Source of the DNA: Gemmatimonas sp. | GTDB lineage: Bacteria; Gemmatimonadota; Gemmatimonadetes; Gemmatimonadales; Gemmatimonadaceae | Assembly (NCBI GenBank): GCA_013822425.1 | Contig: PNKL01000012.1 | Location: 1-64,000, forward strand | DNA: 64,000 nt | Direction of reading: 5' to 3' | Shown: piece after piece, positions 54,610-63,459 of the stretch | How the letters are laid out: each line of letters opens with the position of its first letter | How positions within the stretch are numbered: the stretch's first letter is position 1 | The notes under the pieces: generated by a model | Databases searched by the model: none | What the model was told of the DNA's origin: nothing | The model's input: the letters and a program-made list of their open reading frames with translations, nothing else | Translations under genes and position numbers: made by a program

Positions 54610-55038
54610 CTACGCTCGTTCCGGGAAGGGCGCAATCACCTGCAGGCCGCTCACGTGCGGACGTAGCGCGCGGAAGTCCGCGTCGCGGGTGACAATGGTC
54701 CAACCCTGTTCGTGCGCCTGCACCGCCAGCAACACGTCATTTTGCCGGCTCGCGCTCGTACCGGTCGTGCCCGTCCGCGCCAGTACCGCCCCCGTGCGTC
54801 GCCACGCGGCTGCCGAAGGCGCGATGATGCGCGCGCGGCGCTCAAAGGCCGCGAGCAACGCATCATCGAGAAGCCGTCGTGCCTTCTCGCTCCGCGCTCC
54901 AGCCGTGAGCTCGGCCGCAACAATACTCGAGAGTACCGTCGACGGGAGTGCCCAGCTGAGAAACGCCTTCAAGCGGTCGAGTTCCGACGGCTGCCGAAGC
55001 GCGTCGATGAAGATGTTCGTGTCGAGCGTGTAGATCAC
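54610..55038 (-). CDS. vapC: VapC-type PIN-domain toxin
   Basis: 142 residues, GTG start overlapping the antitoxin stop (GTGA, 55035-55038). PIN residues: 'YTLDTNIFIDAL' (first Asp), 'SSIVAAELTAGA' (Glu), 'QNDVLLAVQAHEQG' (Asp) and 'IVTRDADF' (final Asp). A metal-dependent RNase, expected to cleave tRNA or rRNA when freed. Complete active site. Confidence 0.92.
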   Translation of the reverse strand: MIYTLDTNIFIDALRQPSELDRLKAFLSWALPSTVLSSIVAAELTAGARSEKARRLLDDALLAAFERRARIIAPSAAAWRRTGAVLARTGTTGTSASRQNDVLLAVQAHEQGWTIVTRDADFRALRPHVSGLQVIAPFPERA

Positions 55039-55253
55039 ACGATGCGACGTAGCGGCTCAACGGTGCCGAGGCCGCCTGCGGCCGCCAACACGTCCAGTCC
55101 GCGAAAGACCTCCGCGCGGAAGACCACGAGATCGAGCGCCGCATCGACTGCTGCGGTCTCGGTCGCTGCGCCGAGTGCTGCCTTGGCGGCGGTCAGCTTC
55201 CGCTGGTCCATCAGCATGTTCTTGCGCCGCAGGGCGCGCTGGGTCTTGGCCAT
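55035..55253 (-). CDS. vapB: VapB-type antitoxin
   Basis: 72 residues; AAGGAG 7 nt before the ATG at 55253. Charged N-terminus ('KTQRALRRKNMLMDQRK') and a RHH-like segment 'LTAAKAALGAATETAAVDAA'. Its place directly before a PIN gene with a 4-bp overlap gives the assignment; sequence alone is weak. It would bind and neutralise the PIN toxin and repress the operon. Confidence 0.8.
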   Translation of the reverse strand: MAKTQRALRRKNMLMDQRKLTAAKAALGAATETAAVDAALDLVVFRAEVFRGLDVLAAAGGLGTVEPLRRIV

Positions 55254-55299
55254 GCCGCGTCTCCTTGGAGGGACGTCGGAAGATAGCACCGGCATACAG

Positions 55300-55953
55300 C
55301 TAGAAGCAAGTGTTCGGCTGTATAACTACGACTGGTGCGCCAACCGCCCGCGCGGCATGCGCCGCCAGGCGGCACCCGTCGGGGCCGATCTCCCCGTGCC
55401 AATGGTGGTCTTGCCGCAGCAACGCCGCTGCACGCGCCCTGAGGTTCCCGAAGTGCCTCGACGCCTCAGCGCACCCCCCGGCCCACGGGTCGCGTGCGCG
55501 GCGATCCCACCTCGGCCCGGCGCCACACCGTGACGACCCGCCGCAGAGCCAACCGGACGACCCGCGACGCGGGCAGACGGGCAACCGACCGCCGCATCCC
55601 AAGTGCCCCCAGGGTCGTGGCCCGCGGACAGAGCCGCGCGCTCCTTCCACGACCCCGAATGAAACTCCTATCCAGTATTCTCCCCACCGCCGCTTCATGC
55701 CAACTATCCCACCGAACACTACGCTCCCCTCGAGGAAGGTAGTGAGGTCGAACCTGCGCGCCCATCCAGATGTCGCTGCACTCGTCGCGCAGCTCGTCGA
55801 CGAGCCACCGCTGCGCCGCGCAGATGCGCGCAGATGCGCGCAGCCAGTGGAGAAGCGGTCCGTGCCGTCCGCCTCGTCACATCTCGAGTCCGAGGCGCTT
55901 GAATGACCGCGGTCGAGGTCGGGCGCTGCGTTCAGCGATCACGCCCCCCAGCT
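55300..55953. other. 650-bp interval without recognisable gene
   Basis: Open frames exist on both strands but their translations are Arg/Pro-rich with no domain, start signal or codon pattern. A short direct repeat of CGCGCAGATG lies near 55817-55838. Possibly decayed DNA between the VapBC module and the TonB receptor. Confidence 0.5.
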
Positions 55954-58362
55954 TCAGCGGTCGTTCGGGCGCACGCGGATGCCCACGAGCAGGTTGCGTC
56001 CGGGCATCGGGTTGAAGTACCGCTGCACGCCGTTGTTGATCTCGGCCATCGACACGTACCGCTCGTCGAGCAGGTTGTCGACGGCGACGAACGGGCCGAG
56101 GCGCACAGACCCCATGCGGAGGTTCTCGTGCCCGATGCGAATCCCGACCACGGTATAGGCGACGTTGCTGACCGTGTTCGCGTCGTTGAGGAAGAAGCTC
56201 GCGACCGACTTCACGTCGGCCTGCACGTACGCGCCGCCCGCGCGCCGGTACGAGAGCTCCACAAAGCCGGAGTGGCGCGGGATTCCCGCGAGGCGGTTGC
56301 CGCCGAAGTCGTCGCCCGCGGCCTGGAACCGCTCGAAGGTGTAATCCGAGTAGGTGTACGTCGCCGCGAGGGTGAGCGGGCGCGCGATGACGAGCGTGGC
56401 GCCCGCCTCGACTCCGAGTTGCCGCACCTCCGCCGCATTGAGCGAGGCGGCGAACGTGGTCCGGTCCGCGCGCGGGAAGTTGCGCGTCACGATGAAGTTG
56501 CCGGTGGTCTGGCGGAATGCCGCCACCTCGAACGATAGCCGCTCGGCGAGCTGCCCCTTGGCCCCCACTTCACCGCTGCGCACGACCTGCGGCGAGAGGC
56601 CCTGATTGAGCACGAACTCTCCCCCCGCCGTCGGCGAGTTGCGGAGCTGCTCGCTGACCGGCGCCTCGAAGCCCTCGCTGTAGTTAGCGTACAGCGACAG
56701 GCTCCCCGTCGGCTTCACGACCACCCCCACCTTCGGCGTGAAGCGCGTGTACCGCTGCGTGAACTTGCTGCCCGGGGCACCGGGGCGCATCAGGTTGTCG
56801 AAGCCGAAGCTGATCTGGTCGAAGCGGCCGCCGGCGTTGACGAGCAGACCGGGACGCAGCGTGAGCTCGTTCTGCACGTAGAGCCCCACGCTGCTCAGGT
56901 TCTCCTGGAGCTGCTGCGCGGCGGCGCCGGTCGTGCGGTTGAAGATGCTGTTGGAGAGTGGTGTGCCCTGGTAGTCGACACCGACGGTGAACCGATTCGC
57001 CAGCCCGAAGACCGCGGCGGACGATAGGAACCGCGCCGTCGCCCCGCGGTTGATGAAGAACTGGGTGTTCCGGATGGGGCCCGAGATCGTGGAGTAGATC
57101 GGCCGCGGCACGTAGTAGCCGGTGAGCTCGATCTGCCCGGTGCCGCCAACAGGCGCGCGCAGCGCCAGCGCGGCACGGAACTCGTCGATGTCGCCGCGCA
57201 CCCCCCCCGTGGGCACGAGTGCGGGGTTGGCCTGCTGCGGGTTGGCAGCCATCTCGGCGGCCGTGAGGCTCCCCGGAATGCGCTGCAGCAGTTTGTCGTA
57301 GGCCAGTATGCTGGTGAGCGTCGCCCCGTTGCTGAACTGGTAGCCGAACTTCGAGTTGAACCCGGTGTTCTCGAACCCGGAGAACTGACGCCAGCCGTCG
57401 AGCTGCGCGCGGAAGGCGCTGGTGAAGTAGCTGAAGCCGCCGACGCGGCCACCGGCCTTCGCATGAGTCTTGGAGTAGCCGTAGCTACCCACCCATTGCC
57501 GGAACTCGCGCACCGGCGTCTCGGAGCCTTCCTCGGTGATGAAGTTGATGACCCCGCCGGCCTGGTTGCCGTAAAGGGCGGAGGACGGCCCGCGGACCAC
57601 CTCGACTCGTTGCACCGAGGCGAGGTCGATGTTGATGAAGTCCTGCGCCGATCCGCCCGCGTTGTTCTTCGGGACGCCATCCACGAGGATGCGCACGCCG
57701 CGCGCGCCGAAGCTGCTCTGGGCGCCCGCGCCTCGAATGCTCACCGTGGAGCGCGAGCTGCCGCCCGTCTGGACGCGCATGGCGAGCCCCGGGACGCGCC
57801 GCAGCGACTCGTCGATGTTCGTCGATTGACGCGCAAGCTGGACATCGCTCGACTGCACGACCGAGAGGGCCGCGGGGATGTTGCCGATCTCCTGCTCGGC
57901 ACGCGTGCCGGTGACGACGACCTCCGAGAGGCCGCGAGCCACCGGTGACAGGGCGACGTTGATGCGCAACTCGCCCTCGTCGGGAACCGTGATCGGCTGG
58001 GCATGGCGCGTGTAGCCCACGGCGCGCACCACGAGAGTGCGGCGGCCGGCCGCGACGGCCGGGAGCAGGTAGTCGCCATTCGCGTTCGTTACCGCCGAGA
58101 CAGCCGATTCGCCGTCATCAGCAATGCTGACGTTGGCGCCGGCCACCGGAGCGCCGGTTCCGGCAACCGTGACCCGGCCGACGACCCGAACCATGCGCTG
58201 CCCGACGCTGCGGGTATCCGACACGTCTGCCGGCTGCGCGTGCGCCTCCGTCAGCGGGGAGGCGAGCAGCGCGGCCAGCACGGTGCCGGCGAAGGGAAGC
58301 CACGTCCGGCGATGGGGCAGCGCGACACTACGTAGCATGTGTGAGGGGGCTAGAGGGTTCAT
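55954..58362 (-). CDS. TonB-dependent outer-membrane receptor
   Basis: 802 residues from the ATG at 58362 (TSS predicted ~70 nt upstream). Signal peptide ends '...LTEAHAQPA'. A carboxypeptidase-regulatory-like domain at ~40-130 ('VVGRVTVAGTGAPVAGANVS') precedes the plug ('SIRGAGAQSSFGARGVRILV', 'QRVEVVRGPSSALYGNQAGG') and a 22-strand barrel ending 'YFNPMPGRNLLVGIRV'. Overall it resembles ferric-siderophore/citrate receptors (FecA/IutA type); substrate not certain. The promoter at 58439-58468 has an operator-like palindrome. No adjacent periplasmic binding or ABC genes. Confidence 0.93.
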   Translation of the reverse strand: MNPLAPSHMLRSVALPHRRTWLPFAGTVLAALLASPLTEAHAQPADVSDTRSVGQRMVRVVGRVTVAGTGAPVAGANVSIADDGESAVSAVTNANGDYLLPAVAAGRRTLVVRAVGYTRHAQPITVPDEGELRINVALSPVARGLSEVVVTGTRAEQEIGNIPAALSVVQSSDVQLARQSTNIDESLRRVPGLAMRVQTGGSSRSTVSIRGAGAQSSFGARGVRILVDGVPKNNAGGSAQDFINIDLASVQRVEVVRGPSSALYGNQAGGVINFITEEGSETPVREFRQWVGSYGYSKTHAKAGGRVGGFSYFTSAFRAQLDGWRQFSGFENTGFNSKFGYQFSNGATLTSILAYDKLLQRIPGSLTAAEMAANPQQANPALVPTGGVRGDIDEFRAALALRAPVGGTGQIELTGYYVPRPIYSTISGPIRNTQFFINRGATARFLSSAAVFGLANRFTVGVDYQGTPLSNSIFNRTTGAAAQQLQENLSSVGLYVQNELTLRPGLLVNAGGRFDQISFGFDNLMRPGAPGSKFTQRYTRFTPKVGVVVKPTGSLSLYANYSEGFEAPVSEQLRNSPTAGGEFVLNQGLSPQVVRSGEVGAKGQLAERLSFEVAAFRQTTGNFIVTRNFPRADRTTFAASLNAAEVRQLGVEAGATLVIARPLTLAATYTYSDYTFERFQAAGDDFGGNRLAGIPRHSGFVELSYRRAGGAYVQADVKSVASFFLNDANTVSNVAYTVVGIRIGHENLRMGSVRLGPFVAVDNLLDERYVSMAEINNGVQRYFNPMPGRNLLVGIRVRPNDR

Positions 58363-58438
58363 CGCGGACGACAGCACGACGTCCATGCGTCACGGCGCAG
58401 CGGCGGGATCGCCGACCCTGCGACATAACGGCGGAGGG

Positions 58439-58476
58439 ATTTTACGCTACATAAAATGGAGTTGTCAACCCCATTT
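58439..58476 (-). promoter_or_regulatory. promoter of the TonB receptor with 23-bp operator-like palindrome
   Basis: Minus-strand TTGACA (58463-58468), 18-bp spacer, TAAAAT (58439-58444). A 23-bp inverted repeat at 58454-58476 (plus-strand arms AAATGGAGTTG and CAACCCCATTT, one mismatch, single T at the centre) covers the -35 box, so a bound repressor would block RNA polymerase. It does not match the Fur-box consensus. Confidence 0.75.
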
Positions 58477-58479
58477 GTC

Positions 58480-58870
58480 AGCGGTCAGTGGAAATTGGCC
58501 CACGGGCGCTCACCATTTTGGTCGCGGGTTCTTGCAGGCGCTCTGACTCGAGGCGCGGCAAATGCCGCCTGATCGGCTGGGCGGTCTATGCGAAGCCTGC
58601 GCTCGTCGCCTCGCGTCAAGCGGCATTCGATGCAGAGGCGCAAGGGGAGATCGTGGCGGCAGCTCAAGGACCAGACCGGCAGGTCGTGCGCAATGTCCAC
58701 CTCGACGAGCAAGGGGTGCGCGTGGGTCAATCGGATCTGCCGGTCACTCGAGGAAGGCATCTCGGAGGGGGGGGGTCGTGAATAGTGGAGGGTCACATAC
58801 GGTGCGCGCCGCGCGCTCGCGAACCCGAGGATATCGAGTACGCCCCCCTCCCGGACGCCAAAGCGCCCAA
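58480..58870. other. 390-bp interval, possible insertion-sequence scar
   Basis: No gene-like translation on either strand. The left edge (GGTCAGTGGAAATTGGCCC at 58484) recalls the ends of IS21-family elements, and base usage differs from its neighbours, but no transposase fragment could be identified. Contains a run of nine or more G near 58767. Confidence 0.3.
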
Positions 58871-58871
58871 A

Positions 58872-60152
58872 CTACAACCCGATGATCTGATCCCTTCGCG
58901 TCCCCACCGACACGTACCGGATCGGCGATTCCACCAGCTCCTCGATCCGGTCCAGGTACTTCCGCGCCTGTGATGGCAGTGCCTCAATTGTGCGCGCGTC
59001 CGCCGTGGACGACTGCCACCCGTCGAACCACTCGTAGTGCGGTCGGATGTTCTCCAACGCGGCCAGATCACCGGGGAACTCGGTCACCAACTCGCCGCCT
59101 ATCTCGTACCCCGTGCACAGGCCGATCTTCTCCAGCGTATCGAGCACGTCGAGCTTGGTGACGGCCAGCGCCGACAGGCCGTTCACACGCACGGCGTAGC
59201 GCACAACCACCGCGTCGAACCAGCCGCAGCGGCGCGGGCGCCCGGTGGTGGCTCCGTACTCGTTGCCAAGCTTGCGCACGCGCTCGCCCATGACCTCGTC
59301 GTACTCCGTGGGCAGCGGTCCGCCGCCCACGCGCGTCGTGTACGCCTTCACCACGCCGATGCACTCGTCGAGCACGCGCGGCGAGACGCCCACGCCCGTG
59401 GCGGCGCCGCCCGCCGTGGTGTTGCTCGACGTCACGTACGGATAGGTGCCGTGGTCAATGTCGAGCAGCGAGCCCTGCGCCCCCTCGAACAGCACCGCGG
59501 CGCCGTTCTTCAGCGCGCGGTGCATGGCGAGCCCCACATCCTCGCTGATGCCGAGCAAGCGCGGTGCCAAGCGTCCCAGCGCCTCGAGCGTGTGCTCCAC
59601 GCTCGCGCGCTTCAACGAACCGGTGCCGATGAGCACGTGGTTGGCATGCTCCACGCCGCGCTCCACCAGGGTGCGCAGACGGTCCGCATGCGCGAGGTCG
59701 AGCACCCGCACGCCGCGCCGCGCGATCTTGTCCTCGTAGCACGGGCCGATCCCCCGCCCCGTCGTGCCGATCTCCCTGCTGGCCGAGCTCTCCTTGTCCA
59801 CCAGCTTGTGATACGGCATCACGAGGTGCGCCCGGTCGCTTACGTAGAGCCGCCCGCTGACGTCCACGCCGTCCTTGATGAGCGCGTCCACTTCCTCGAA
59901 CAGCGTCTCGGGGTCGAGCACCACGCCGTTGCCGATGGCACAGCGCACGCCGGGATGCAGGATGCCGCTCGGCACCTGGTGCAGAACGGTCGAGTGGTCA
60001 CCGATGTGCACCGTGTGGCCCGCGTTGGCGCCGCCCTGATAGCGCACCACCCAATCGGCGCGCTCCGCGATGACGTCCACCAGCTTGCCCTTTCCCTCAT
60101 CGCCCCACTGGGCGCCCACCACGACGATCGCGCGGGTCTTCGTATCGAACAT
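58872..60152 (-). CDS. purA: adenylosuccinate synthetase
   Basis: 426 residues; GGAG 5 nt before the ATG at 60152. 'VVVGAQWGDEGKGKLVD' (P-loop-like GTP site), 'VVRYQGGANAGHTV', 'GTTGRGIGPCYEDK', 'LFEGAQGSLLDIDHGTYPYV', 'SNTTAGGAATGVG', 'TGRPRRCGWFD' and 'TKLDVLDTLEKI' cover the GTP, IMP and aspartate sites. It makes adenylosuccinate from IMP on the way to AMP. Separated from the upstream aldolase gene by a strong terminator, so it must have its own promoter in 60153-60191 or within the repeats. Confidence 0.97.
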   Translation of the reverse strand: MFDTKTRAIVVVGAQWGDEGKGKLVDVIAERADWVVRYQGGANAGHTVHIGDHSTVLHQVPSGILHPGVRCAIGNGVVLDPETLFEEVDALIKDGVDVSGRLYVSDRAHLVMPYHKLVDKESSASREIGTTGRGIGPCYEDKIARRGVRVLDLAHADRLRTLVERGVEHANHVLIGTGSLKRASVEHTLEALGRLAPRLLGISEDVGLAMHRALKNGAAVLFEGAQGSLLDIDHGTYPYVTSSNTTAGGAATGVGVSPRVLDECIGVVKAYTTRVGGGPLPTEYDEVMGERVRKLGNEYGATTGRPRRCGWFDAVVVRYAVRVNGLSALAVTKLDVLDTLEKIGLCTGYEIGGELVTEFPGDLAALENIRPHYEWFDGWQSSTADARTIEALPSQARKYLDRIEELVESPIRYVSVGTRRDQIIGL

Positions 60153-60191
60153 CGCAGCTCCGGTCCGGCAGGCGGTCAGGCGAGGGTCCAC

Positions 60192-60224
60192 AAAAAAACG
60201 CCCCGGTGCATTCCGCGGGGCGTT
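60192..60224 (-). terminator. intrinsic terminator between the aldolase and purA genes
   Basis: Minus strand: perfect 9-bp stem AACGCCCCG / CGGGGCGTT with a 10-nt loop, then seven T (60198-60192). Best terminator in the window; it ends transcripts arriving from 60320. Confidence 0.92.
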
Positions 60225-60260
60225 GATAAAATCTACGGTGCGCACGGGGTCGTCGCAACG

Positions 60261-60310
60261 CGCCACGACCTGCGCCACGACCTGCGCCACGACCCGCGCC
60301 ACGACCCGCC
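60261..60310. repeat. 12-bp tandem repeat upstream of purA terminator
   Basis: Four units of CGCCACGACC(T/C)G plus two bases, just after the aldolase stop. Non-coding in any sensible frame. Confidence 0.9.
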
Positions 60311-60319
60311 AACCGGCGC

Positions 60320-61201
60320 TCAGGCGCTCATCAGGTCCTGCACGATTCTTCGCTGTTCGGCGTTTAACGGCAGCAACGGCAGTCGCACGGGGCCTCCCAC
60401 CAGCCCCACGGCATCCAGCGCCGCCTTCACACCCGGCACGCCCAGCCCGGCCACAATCTGGCTCGCCATCGGCTTCAGCCGGTCCTGCGCGACCGTGGCG
60501 CGTTTCAGGTCGTCGTTCCGGAAGCCGTCGTACACGTCAACGCACAGCCCGGCTGCAAACAGCCCCACCGCTACGATACCGCCGCGCACGCCAAGCTGCA
60601 GGCCCGGCAGCAGCTGGCCACCGTTGCCCGTCATCACGGTGAACGACGCCCCCTGCGCCTGCAGGTAGCCCTCCAGCAACGCGAGGTCGCCCGAACTGTC
60701 CTTGATGCCCACGATGTTCTCGTGCATCGAAAACTCGGCGACGAGATCCGGCTCGAACCTGAAGTGCATGTACTTGGGAATGTTGTACAGCACCACCGGC
60801 ACCGGGCTCTCGTCGGCGACGCGCTGATAGTGCGCGCGCAGCGCCGCGGGCATCATCTGCGGCCCGTAGTAATGCGGCGCTACCACGAGCACCGCATTGG
60901 CACCGCGGGCGCCGGCATCCCGGCAGCGCGTCACGCACTGCTTCGTAGACTCGGCGCCGGTCCCCATCAGCAGCAGCCGGTCCGCCGGCACGGTCGCCCG
61001 CGCCGTTTCAATCAGCGCGGCGCGCTCCGACTCGTCGAGCAGCACGGCCTCTCCCGTGGAACCGCAGACCACGATGCCGTGCAAGCCGTGGGCGAGGTGC
61101 GACCGGATATTGGACGCAAAACCGACGAGATCCGGGGTCTCGGACGCCGTGAAGGGCGTGGTGACGGGGCCGAGGACACCGGATAGTGCGAGGGATGGCA
61201 T
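60320..61201 (-). CDS. DHDPS/N-acetylneuraminate lyase-superfamily aldolase
   Basis: 293 residues from the ATG at 61201. TIM-barrel Schiff-base enzyme: 'GVLGPVTTPF', 'GIVVCGSTGEAVLLDESER', catalytic Tyr in 'PVPVVLYNIPKY' and Lys in 'IVGIKDSSGD'. It differs from true DapA: the substrate-binding Arg after the YN(V/I)PxR loop is absent (here YNIPKYMHF) and the GxxGxISVTSN segment reads 'GVRGGIVAVGLFA'. It may therefore be a 4-hydroxy-2-oxoglutarate-type or sugar-acid aldolase rather than lysine biosynthesis. 48 bp after pilT; strong terminator downstream. Confidence 0.88.
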   Translation of the reverse strand: MPSLALSGVLGPVTTPFTASETPDLVGFASNIRSHLAHGLHGIVVCGSTGEAVLLDESERAALIETARATVPADRLLLMGTGAESTKQCVTRCRDAGARGANAVLVVAPHYYGPQMMPAALRAHYQRVADESPVPVVLYNIPKYMHFRFEPDLVAEFSMHENIVGIKDSSGDLALLEGYLQAQGASFTVMTGNGGQLLPGLQLGVRGGIVAVGLFAAGLCVDVYDGFRNDDLKRATVAQDRLKPMASQIVAGLGVPGVKAALDAVGLVGGPVRLPLLPLNAEQRRIVQDLMSA

Positions 61202-61220
61202 GGGGTGGCGCGATAGTGAC

Positions 61221-61241
61221 GGGAGACGGCAGACGGCAGAG
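61221..61241 (+). repeat. heptanucleotide repeat, three units
   Basis: GGGAGAC, GGCAGAC, GGCAGAG in tandem, between the pilT stop and the aldolase start. Same unit as the repeat inside nrdJ. Confidence 0.75.
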
Positions 61242-61249
61242 TGCACCAG

Positions 61250-62416
61250 CTAGCCGCCGTTCAGGAAGTCCATGCCGGAACCGCTCGGGAAGCCCTGGTC
61301 GGCCTTGGGCGGCTCTGCGGGCACGTCGGAGGATTTGACCGTCGTCGAGCGCCGGCGGAAGGTCTGCATCTTGAGCTGGAAATCGCTGGGACGCGTCGCG
61401 GCGGCGAGCGCCACCTCGAACGTCACCTGCCCCTGCTGCACAAGGTCGCTGAGGTGCTGGTCGAACGTCTGCATCCCGTACTGCTCGCGCCCCTCGGCAA
61501 TGTAGTCGCGGATCTCGCCGATCTTCTTCCCTTCGAGAATCAGATCGCGGATGGTCGCCGTGACGATCATCACCTCGGCCGCCACCACGCGCCCGTGCCC
61601 GTCGGCGCGCGGCAGCAGGCGCTGGCTCACCACCGCGTGGAGCGTCTCGGCGAGGCGCACGCGCACCACTTCCTGTTCCTCCGGCGGGAACATCGCCATG
61701 AGGCGGAGGATCGTGCTCTGCGCGTCGGGCGTGTGCAGCGTGGAGAGGAGCAGGTGGCCCGTCTCCGCCGCCTTCATGCCCGTGTCCACGGTCTCGGCGT
61801 CGCGCATTTCGCCGATGAGGATCACGTCGGGATCCTGGCGCAGCGCGGCGCGCAGGCCGCTGCGGAAGCTCTCCGTGTCCACGCCGATCTCGCGCTGCGT
61901 GATGCTGCTCTGCAGGTCGCGGTGCAGGAACTCGATGGGGTTCTCGAGCGTGACGATGTGCTTGTTGCGCGACGAGTTGATGTGGTTGATCATCGCCGCC
62001 ATCGTGCTCGACTTGCCCGAGCCCGTGACGCCCGTGACGAGGATCATCCCGCGCTCCGCCTCGGTGACGCGGCGCATCACGTCCGGCATCTTCAGCTTCT
62101 CGAAGGTCGGCACTTCGAACGGGATGACGCGCATCACGATCATGAAGCTCGACCGCTGCCGCAGGATGTTCACGCGGAAGCGCCCGATCCCCGGCGCCCC
62201 CCATGAGCAGTCGTAGTCGTTCAGCTTGTCGATGCGGGCACGGTCTTCCTCGTTCGGGATCAGCCGCAGCGCGATGGCCTTGGTCTGCTCCGGACTCAGC
62301 GCCTGCTTGGTGAGCGGCACGAGCCGACCGTCAATGCGCGCACGAAAGACGTCGCCCGCCTTGATGTGCAGGTCCGACGCCCCCCGGTCCACCGCCGCCT
62401 TGATGATCTTCTCCAT
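61250..62416 (-). CDS. pilT: PilT-type twitching-motility/secretion ATPase
   Basis: 388 residues, 7 bp after the dehydrogenase stop. 'GASDLHIKAGDVFRARIDG' (PilT N-domain), Walker A 'ILVTGVTGSGKSSTMAAMI', Asp box 'LENPIEFLH', 'DPDVILIGEMRDAETVDTG', His box 'LLSTLHTPDAQSTI' and 'VVSQRLLPR'. Hexameric motor that powers pilus retraction. No other pilus gene is nearby. The C-terminal ~35 residues are a Ser/Pro-rich tail found in only some PilT/PilU proteins. Confidence 0.94.
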   Translation of the reverse strand: MEKIIKAAVDRGASDLHIKAGDVFRARIDGRLVPLTKQALSPEQTKAIALRLIPNEEDRARIDKLNDYDCSWGAPGIGRFRVNILRQRSSFMIVMRVIPFEVPTFEKLKMPDVMRRVTEAERGMILVTGVTGSGKSSTMAAMINHINSSRNKHIVTLENPIEFLHRDLQSSITQREIGVDTESFRSGLRAALRQDPDVILIGEMRDAETVDTGMKAAETGHLLLSTLHTPDAQSTILRLMAMFPPEEQEVVRVRLAETLHAVVSQRLLPRADGHGRVVAAEVMIVTATIRDLILEGKKIGEIRDYIAEGREQYGMQTFDQHLSDLVQQGQVTFEVALAAATRPSDFQLKMQTFRRRSTTVKSSDVPAEPPKADQGFPSGSGMDFLNGG

Positions 62417-62423
62417 CGTGCCG

Positions 62424-63458
62424 TCAGTACCCCATCGCCTTGTCCACGAGGTTCCGGAGGGGGCGTCGACCCACGTACGCCTGCCAGTTCTCGAGGAAAA
62501 GCGTCGTCAGCCGGTCCCATAGGCGGCGCGGCGACACCCCGCTGACATGCGGTGTCACAAGCACCTGACGAAGTTGCCACAGCGGGCTCTCAGGGGCTAG
62601 TGGTTCGCGAGCGAACACGTCGAGGACCGCCCCGCGCAGGTGTCCGCTCTCCAGGAACCCGCGCAACGCTTCCTCGTCCAGCATCGCGCCGCGCGACACG
62701 TTCACCACGATCGCCCCATGCGGAAGCAGCGCCAGCCGGCGCGCATTCAGCAGGTCGCGGGTCTCGCCCGTCAGCGCCGCGGCCAGCACCACGACGTCCG
62801 CTTCGCAGAGCTCGGCGTCGAGCGCATCGAGCCCCGCCACGCGCGCAAAGCCCGGTGGGCATCCCTTGGCAGGGACGCGCCGCAGTCCGGCCACCCGCGC
62901 ACCCAGTGCGGCAAACCGAACGCCAATCTCCGATCCAAGCCCGCCCGTCCCCACCACGAGCACCCGCAGCTCGCCGATCTCGCGTACCATCGCCGCCGCC
63001 GTGCCGAAGGCCGACGCATCCCACCGCAAAGCCGCCTTCAGCGCATCAGCCACGTCGAGAGCGCGGGTCAGGTGAAGGACCCCGGCCAGGACGTGCTCGG
63101 CGATGGGCGGTCCGTAGATGCCGGCCGCGTTCGTGAACAGGCACGGACCGTCGCGCATCTCGGGAATCGCCAGCAGCGCTCCCGTCCCCGCCAGTGCCGA
63201 CTGCACCCACCGCAGCCTGGGCGCCGCGTGGAAGAGCGGCGCCGGCATCCCCCAGCCGAAGTAGATCTCGGTCTCGGCCACCGCCGACATCGCCTCGGAC
63301 CCAGGTCCGCGCGGCGACCCTTCGAGCGCATCGTTGTCCTCGCCGACGACCACGGTCTCCCAGCCGGAAAGCGTCGCGGCGCGCAGGTGATCGGCGACGG
63401 TGTCGGGCAGCCGAAAGGCGGGCGACGGCGACCGAAGGTCCACCACGGCTCGGCGCAT
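62424..63458 (-). CDS. NAD-dependent D-2-hydroxyacid dehydrogenase
   Basis: 344 residues. Rossmann 'RVLVVGTGGLGSEIGVRF' (GxGxxG), 'VVLAAALTGETRDLLNARRL', Arg in 'VNVSRGAMLDEEAL', Asp/Glu region 'AVLDVFAREPLAPESPLW' and the catalytic His in 'LVTPHVSGVSP'. Substrate class (glycerate, lactate, phosphoglycerate-like) not resolvable; the GHPR/phosphoglycerate dehydrogenase group is closest. Starts 1 bp after the MgtC-like stop. Confidence 0.9.
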   Translation of the reverse strand: MRRAVVDLRSPSPAFRLPDTVADHLRAATLSGWETVVVGEDNDALEGSPRGPGSEAMSAVAETEIYFGWGMPAPLFHAAPRLRWVQSALAGTGALLAIPEMRDGPCLFTNAAGIYGPPIAEHVLAGVLHLTRALDVADALKAALRWDASAFGTAAAMVREIGELRVLVVGTGGLGSEIGVRFAALGARVAGLRRVPAKGCPPGFARVAGLDALDAELCEADVVVLAAALTGETRDLLNARRLALLPHGAIVVNVSRGAMLDEEALRGFLESGHLRGAVLDVFAREPLAPESPLWQLRQVLVTPHVSGVSPRRLWDRLTTLFLENWQAYVGRRPLRNLVDKAMGY

Positions 63459-63459
63459 G

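Noticed and set aside
55310-55906. A 198-codon plus-strand frame in the gap before the TonB receptor.
   Set aside because: Arg/Pro/Ser-rich composition, no start signal, no family resemblance.
60261-60310. The 12-bp repeat as a CRISPR array.
   Set aside because: Units are contiguous without spacers and far too short.
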